DNA of 64,000 bases from UBA8752 sp049610565 (lineage in GTDB: Bacteria > Bacteroidota > Bacteroidia > Flavobacteriales_D > Sanyastnellaceae), in contig JBMYZR010000002.1 in NCBI GenBank assembly GCA_049610565.1, positions 70,883 through 134,882 on the forward strand. Direction: 5' to 3'. The position numbers were made by a program, and so were the translations under genes. Below the pieces are notes generated by a model. It was not told where the DNA came from and searched no databases. It saw nothing but the letters and a program-made list of their open reading frames with translations. Positions 60,904 through 64,000 of this stretch are shown here, piece after piece; the stretch's first letter is position 1, and the number at the start of each line of letters is the position of its first letter.

Positions 60904-60983
60904 GGGGTGCGAATCTCGGAATGAATGGGCTTGGGTGGAGAACCCCTTGGGCACCTTGTGGGTTCTCTCCGTCCACACCGTCG

Positions 60984-60991
60984 TATTTTTG
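60984..60991 (+). promoter_or_regulatory. -7 promoter box of paaABCD
   Basis: TATTTTTG matches TAnnTTTG exactly and ends 6 bases before the paaA ATG. The 94-base paaE-paaA spacer shows no clear PaaR-type operator. Confidence 0.62.
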
Positions 60992-60997
60992 GGGAGC

Positions 60998-61951
60998 ATG
61001 GAAATGGACCTGTTGCAACGATTCGAAGCGTACATCGCTTCGGACAAGAAGATTGAACCGAAGGATTGGATGCCCGATGCCTATCGGAAAACGCTCATCC
61101 GCCAGATCAGCCAGCACGCCCACTCGGAGATCGTCGGCATGCTGCCGGAGGGCAATTGGATCAGCCGGGCCCCGAGCCTGAAACGCAAGGCCATCCTGAT
61201 GGCCAAGGTGCAGGACGAGGCCGGCCACGGACTCTACCTCTACAGCGCCTGCGAGACCCTCGGCGTCCAACGCGACGACACCCTCGCCGACCTGCACAGC
61301 GGCAAGGCCAAGTACAGCAGCATCTTCAACTACCCCACCCTCAACTGGGCCGACATCGGCGCCGTCGGTTGGCTGGTGGACGGTGCAGCCATCATGAACC
61401 AGGTGCCGCTGTGCAAGTGCAGCTACGGTCCGTACGCCCGGGCCATGGTTCGCGTCTGCAAAGAGGAAAGCTTTCACCAGCGCCAGGGATTCCAGATCAT
61501 GATGAACATGGCCGGGGGCACCGAAGACCAGAAGGCCATGGCGCAGGACGCGCTCAACCGCTGGTGGTGGCCGTCCCTGATGATGTTCGGTCCGCCGGAC
61601 GACGACAGCCCCAACAGCGCCCAGTCCATGGCGTGGAACATCAAGCGTTTCTCCAACGACGAGCTCCGCCAGAAGTTCGTGGACCTCACGGTGCCGCAAG
61701 CCGAACTGATTGGCCTGACCATCCCCGACCCCGACTTGACGTGGAACGAGGAGACCGGCCACTATGACATCGGCGAGATCGACTGGTCCGAATTCAAGCG
61801 GGTCATCGCCGGCCACGGCCCCTGCAACAAGGAGCGCCTCGATGCCCGCCGCAAAGCGTGGGACGACGGCGCCTGGGTCCGCGAGGCCGCCGTGGCCCAC
61901 TCCGAGAAACGCGCCGCCCGCCGGGCTGCCGCTGACACCGCCGCCGCCTAA
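60998..61951 (+). CDS. paaA: 1,2-phenylacetyl-CoA epoxidase, catalytic subunit PaaA
   Basis: PaaA is the di-iron monooxygenase subunit that forms the ring 1,2-epoxide of phenylacetyl-CoA with O2. The 317-residue protein has the iron-ligand helices AKVQDEAGHGLYLYSACETLG and RVCKEESFHQRQGFQIMMNM (EExxH-type pairs) and the conserved WWWPSLMMFGPPD segment. Start is the ATG at 60998, with another in-frame ATG at 61004. It is the first gene of the paaABCD unit and cytoplasmic. Aerobic aromatic catabolism is implied; other paa genes (paaK, paaG, paaZ) are not in the window. Confidence 0.95.
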   Translation: MEMDLLQRFEAYIASDKKIEPKDWMPDAYRKTLIRQISQHAHSEIVGMLPEGNWISRAPSLKRKAILMAKVQDEAGHGLYLYSACETLGVQRDDTLADLHSGKAKYSSIFNYPTLNWADIGAVGWLVDGAAIMNQVPLCKCSYGPYARAMVRVCKEESFHQRQGFQIMMNMAGGTEDQKAMAQDALNRWWWPSLMMFGPPDDDSPNSAQSMAWNIKRFSNDELRQKFVDLTVPQAELIGLTIPDPDLTWNEETGHYDIGEIDWSEFKRVIAGHGPCNKERLDARRKAWDDGAWVREAAVAHSEKRAARRAAADTAAA

Positions 61952-61960
61952 TCGCCCGCG

Positions 61961-62248
61961 ATGGACAAGACGAACTGGCCCCTCTGGGAAATCTTCATCC
62001 GCAGCCGCCAAGGCCTGTCCCACCGTCACGTGGGCAGCCTGCACGCGGCCGATGCGGAGATGGCCGTCGAGAACGCCCGGGACGTCTATACCCGCCGCCA
62101 GGAAGGCGCCAGCATCTGGGTGGTGCCCGCCAGCGCCATCACCGCCTCCTCGCCGGACGAGAAGGACCTGCTGTTCGATCCGGCCGACGACAAGGTGTAC
62201 CGCCACCCCACCTTCTACGACCTCCCCGACGAGGTCAAGCACATGTGA
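61961..62248 (+). CDS. paaB: 1,2-phenylacetyl-CoA epoxidase subunit PaaB
   Basis: PaaB is a small structural subunit of the epoxidase. The 95-residue protein begins WPLWEIFIRSRQGLSHRHVGSLHAADAEMAVENARDVYTRR, the conserved PaaB core, and has SIWVVPASAITASSPDEKD and a PADDKVYRHPTFYDLPDEVKHM end. Its length matches the family. It follows paaA by nine bases and its stop overlaps a GTG that could start paaC. Confidence 0.94.
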   Translation: MDKTNWPLWEIFIRSRQGLSHRHVGSLHAADAEMAVENARDVYTRRQEGASIWVVPASAITASSPDEKDLLFDPADDKVYRHPTFYDLPDEVKHM

Positions 62249-62253
62249 CGCGG

Positions 62254-63003
62254 ATGGACGCCCGCTTTGACTACCTCCTTCGCCTCGGCGATGATGCCCT
62301 GATCCTCGGCCAGCAACTCGGCCTGTGGACCGGCCATGGCCCCGTCCTCGAGGAAGACATCGCCCTGACCAACATCGGGTTGGACCAGATCGGCCAAGCC
62401 CGGGCATGGCTGACCCTCGCCGGCCGCGCCGAGAACGCCGGCAGGGACGAAGACAAGCTCGCCTACTTCCGCGACCAAGCCGAATTCCGCAACGCCCTGC
62501 TGTGCGAGCGGCCCAACGGCCATTTCGGGGACACCATCGTCCGCCAGTTCCTGTTTGACGCCTATGCCGTGGGCCTCCACGAAGGACTCTGCCGCTCCAC
62601 CGACGACGACATTGCGGCCATCGCCCGCAAGAGCGCCAAGGAAAGTGCCTACCACCTGCGGCACAGCCGGGCGTGGATGGTGCGGCTCGGCGACGGCACG
62701 GAAGAGAGCCGCGCCAAGGTCCAGCAAAGCCTGAACGACCTCCTCCCCTACGTCGGCGACCTGTTCCATTCTGACTCCGTCACGCAGGCCGCCGCCTCGG
62801 AAGGCTGGGGCGTCGATCCCGCCGGACTGAGGCAAGCCTGGAACACCCGGTTGGAGGACATGCTCGCCGAGAGCGGACTGACCCGCCCTGACCCCGTTCC
62901 CGAGCAGGTCGGCGGACGTGAAGGGCGCCACACCGAGCAACTCTCCTACCTGCTCGCCGAGATGCAAGTCCTGCCCCGGACTTACCCCGACGCCCAATGG
63001 TGA
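62254..63003 (+). CDS. paaC: 1,2-phenylacetyl-CoA epoxidase subunit PaaC
   Basis: PaaC is the structural partner of PaaA, a ferritin-like protein of about 250 residues here. It starts RLGDDALILGQQLGLWTGHGP and contains LTNIGLDQIGQARAWLTLAGRAE, LRHSRAWMVRLGDGTEES and DDIAAIARKSAKESAYHL. The iron-binding residues of PaaA are not conserved, as usual for PaaC. The ATG at 62254 gives the same N-terminal length as E. coli PaaC; a GTG at 62245 that overlaps the paaB stop (GTGA) is an alternative three codons longer. Confidence 0.94.
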   Translation: MDARFDYLLRLGDDALILGQQLGLWTGHGPVLEEDIALTNIGLDQIGQARAWLTLAGRAENAGRDEDKLAYFRDQAEFRNALLCERPNGHFGDTIVRQFLFDAYAVGLHEGLCRSTDDDIAAIARKSAKESAYHLRHSRAWMVRLGDGTEESRAKVQQSLNDLLPYVGDLFHSDSVTQAAASEGWGVDPAGLRQAWNTRLEDMLAESGLTRPDPVPEQVGGREGRHTEQLSYLLAEMQVLPRTYPDAQW

Positions 63004-63494
63004 TGCGCAGTCCGAACGACTGGCTGGCCATCCTGGAAACCGTTCCCGATCCGGAAATCCCCGTCCTCAACGTCGTGGAAATGGGCATCGTTCGCGGTGT
63101 CGACTGCACCGAAAAGGCGCTAACCATCCGCATCACCCCCACCTACATGGGGTGTCCGGCCATGGACGCGATCGCCGACGACATCCGCTCCACCCTGTCT
63201 CCCCTCGCCGAAGCGGAATCGCTGAGCCTCGCTGTGGAGCTCGTGTACGCCCCAGCCTGGACCACCGATTGGCTCGACGACACCGCCAAGGCCAAGCTCG
63301 AAGCCTACGGGATCGCCCCACCGGGCAAGACCACGGACAAGCGCGCCCTGAGCGGCGATGCTCCCAAGGTGCGTTGCCCCAAGTGCAAAAGCCTGGACAC
63401 CGAATTGGTCAGCCTCTTTGGCTCCACAGCCTGCAAGGCCCACTACCGGTGCCGGGCTTGCGCTGAGCCGTTCGACCACTTCAAGTGCATCTGA
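62997..63494 (+). CDS. paaD: Phenylacetate-CoA oxygenase subunit PaaD
   Basis: PaaD is needed for epoxidase activity, probably in iron-sulfur cluster maturation. The 165-residue protein has the DUF59/MIP18 domain VPDPEIPVLNVVEMGIVRGV and TPTYMGCPAMDAI, with its conserved Cys, and a C-terminal zinc-ribbon: CPKCKS near residue 122 and CRACAEPFDHFKC at the end. Start is ATG 62997, overlapping the paaC end by 7 bases; the ATG at 63003 would be an alternative. It closes the paaABCD unit. Confidence 0.93.
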   Translation: MVMRSPNDWLAILETVPDPEIPVLNVVEMGIVRGVDCTEKALTIRITPTYMGCPAMDAIADDIRSTLSPLAEAESLSLAVELVYAPAWTTDWLDDTAKAKLEAYGIAPPGKTTDKRALSGDAPKVRCPKCKSLDTELVSLFGSTACKAHYRCRACAEPFDHFKCI

Positions 63495-63528
63495 GGCACG
63501 AAAACAAAACCACAGGCACACGAATCGA

Positions 63529-63544
63529 GTAGGATGCATCCTAC
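63529..63544. promoter_or_regulatory. Perfect 16-base palindrome upstream of a surface-protein gene
   Basis: GTAGGATGCATCCTAC is perfectly self-complementary. It lies 15 bases upstream of the -7 box of the next gene and 35 bases after paaD. It could be an operator for the new gene or a transcription end signal for paaABCD; no T tract follows it. Confidence 0.5.
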
Positions 63545-63559
63545 GGGATGACTGTGATT

Positions 63560-63567
63560 TACCTTGA
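63560..63567 (+). promoter_or_regulatory. Possible -7 box of the pentapeptide-protein gene
   Basis: TACCTTGA ends 4 bases before the ATG at 63572, the same spacing as at seven other genes in this window. Confidence 0.45.
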
Positions 63568-63571
63568 GGTC

Positions 63572-64000
63572 ATGAGGTTCGGTCTACTGCTCATGCTGAT
63601 GGTGCTTCTGGGCGAAGCGCAAGGGCAATTCATTGCGCCTTACAATCCCGATTCCAATCAGGACAGCGCCATCGGGTCCGCCGACCTCATCGATTTCCTC
63701 GCCTTTTTCGGGTATGACTTCCTGCCCCCTGCCATCGAAATCGAAGGAGAAGACGTCCTGTCCACCCTCATTGCCCTGACTGAGCAGGTTGCTGCCCTAC
63801 AGGAGCAGGTTGTGGACCTTCAGAATAATCAGCTGACGCAGGACAGCGTCATCTCTATGACTTGGCTGCGCAACCTTCGAAGCACCCAACTCAGCGGTGT
63901 CAGCATGGTCGACTTTGACGTAAGTCGCGTGGACTTCAGTTACGCCAATCTGCAGGACGCCCAACTGATGAATTCCAGCTTGGACAATACCGTCTTCAAT
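63572..64000 (+). CDS. Secreted dockerin-like/coiled-coil/pentapeptide protein (partial)
   Basis: The N-terminal 143 residues of a protein that continues beyond the window. A signal peptide (MRFGLLLMLMVLLGEAQG, cleavage near QGQ) is followed at once by a dockerin-like DSNQDSAIGSADLIDFLAFFG, related to the C-terminal module of the FG-GAP protein at 1778-4654. Residues about 65-100 form a short coiled coil (LIALTEQVAALQEQVVDLQN), and from about 110 pentapeptide-like repeats begin (VDFSYANLQDAQLMNSSLDN). The function is unknown; a cell-surface role is likely. Base composition is lower in GC than the paa genes. Confidence 0.75.
   Translation, partial: MRFGLLLMLMVLLGEAQGQFIAPYNPDSNQDSAIGSADLIDFLAFFGYDFLPPAIEIEGEDVLSTLIALTEQVAALQEQVVDLQNNQLTQDSVISMTWLRNLRSTQLSGVSMVDFDVSRVDFSYANLQDAQLMNSSLDNTVFN

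Overview
The window is GC-rich and very tightly packed. It looks like a chromosomal segment from an aerobic, Gram-negative Bacteroidota bacterium, probably a Flavobacteriales-like lineage. The evidence is: Bacteroidota-type -7 promoter boxes (TAnnTTTG and close variants) in front of many genes; a Bacteroidota-type FtsE; PorE-like TPR/PD40/OmpA proteins; secreted proteins with FG-GAP, Cys-rich 'NYNPxAxxDDGSC' and dockerin-like modules; menaquinone-type UbiE/MenG; and heptose and glycosyltransferase genes for an outer membrane. I see no rRNA, tRNA, CRISPR array, transposase, integrase or phage gene. No stretch without a gene reaches 300 bases; the longest gaps are roughly 100-130 bases. A run of ten Ns at 33030-33039 marks a scaffold gap, so order across that point is less certain.

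Layout. 1-5959: histidine catabolism genes (fused ftcD, hutI) with a large secreted FG-GAP/ASPIC protein between them. 6010-8549: chorismate synthase and a DAACS-type symporter. 8552-15669: an envelope locus (PorE-like OmpA/PD40 protein, large TPR protein, outer-membrane beta-barrel). 15797-18531: gyrB and an SDR oxidoreductase. 18547-23662 (minus): a MacAB-type export operon ending in an ICMT-like membrane methyltransferase. 23755-26130 (minus): a secreted SprB/TSP3-like protein and hutH. 26192-31045: an M16 peptidase pair, FtsE and a glycosyltransferase. 31030-39488 (minus): glycosyltransferase, exonuclease (damaged at the gap), PD40 protein, 2-oxoacid dehydrogenase E2, a large GT2 membrane protein and recR.

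39520-49359 (plus): a long run of housekeeping genes (sodium symporter, aminotransferase, heptose kinase, TrkH, UbiE/MenG, AroA, EI24 protein, Mpl ligase), many joined by 4-base ATGA overlaps. 49363-50907 (minus): a ZIP metal transporter and its DtxR/MntR regulator, with a clear inverted-repeat operator upstream. 51014-54416: SixA, an AI-2E family permease and pyrG. 54417-57859 (minus): transglutaminase, O-antigen-ligase-like protein and ExoA-like glycosyltransferase, then a GNAT acetyltransferase. 57899-59800: an ABC-F ATPase. 59815-63494: the phenylacetyl-CoA epoxidase genes, with paaE divergent from paaABCD. 63572-64000: the start of a secreted dockerin-like/coiled-coil/pentapeptide protein that runs off the window.

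The most striking non-coding signal is a -7 box lying exactly 4 bases before the start codon of eight separate genes, which suggests widespread leaderless transcription. It also fixes several start codons, including a GTG start for recR. No novel defence or mobile system was found. The best candidates for new biology are this promoter/start-codon geometry, the surface-protein modules shared by the two ends of the window, and the O-antigen-ligase/transglutaminase operon.
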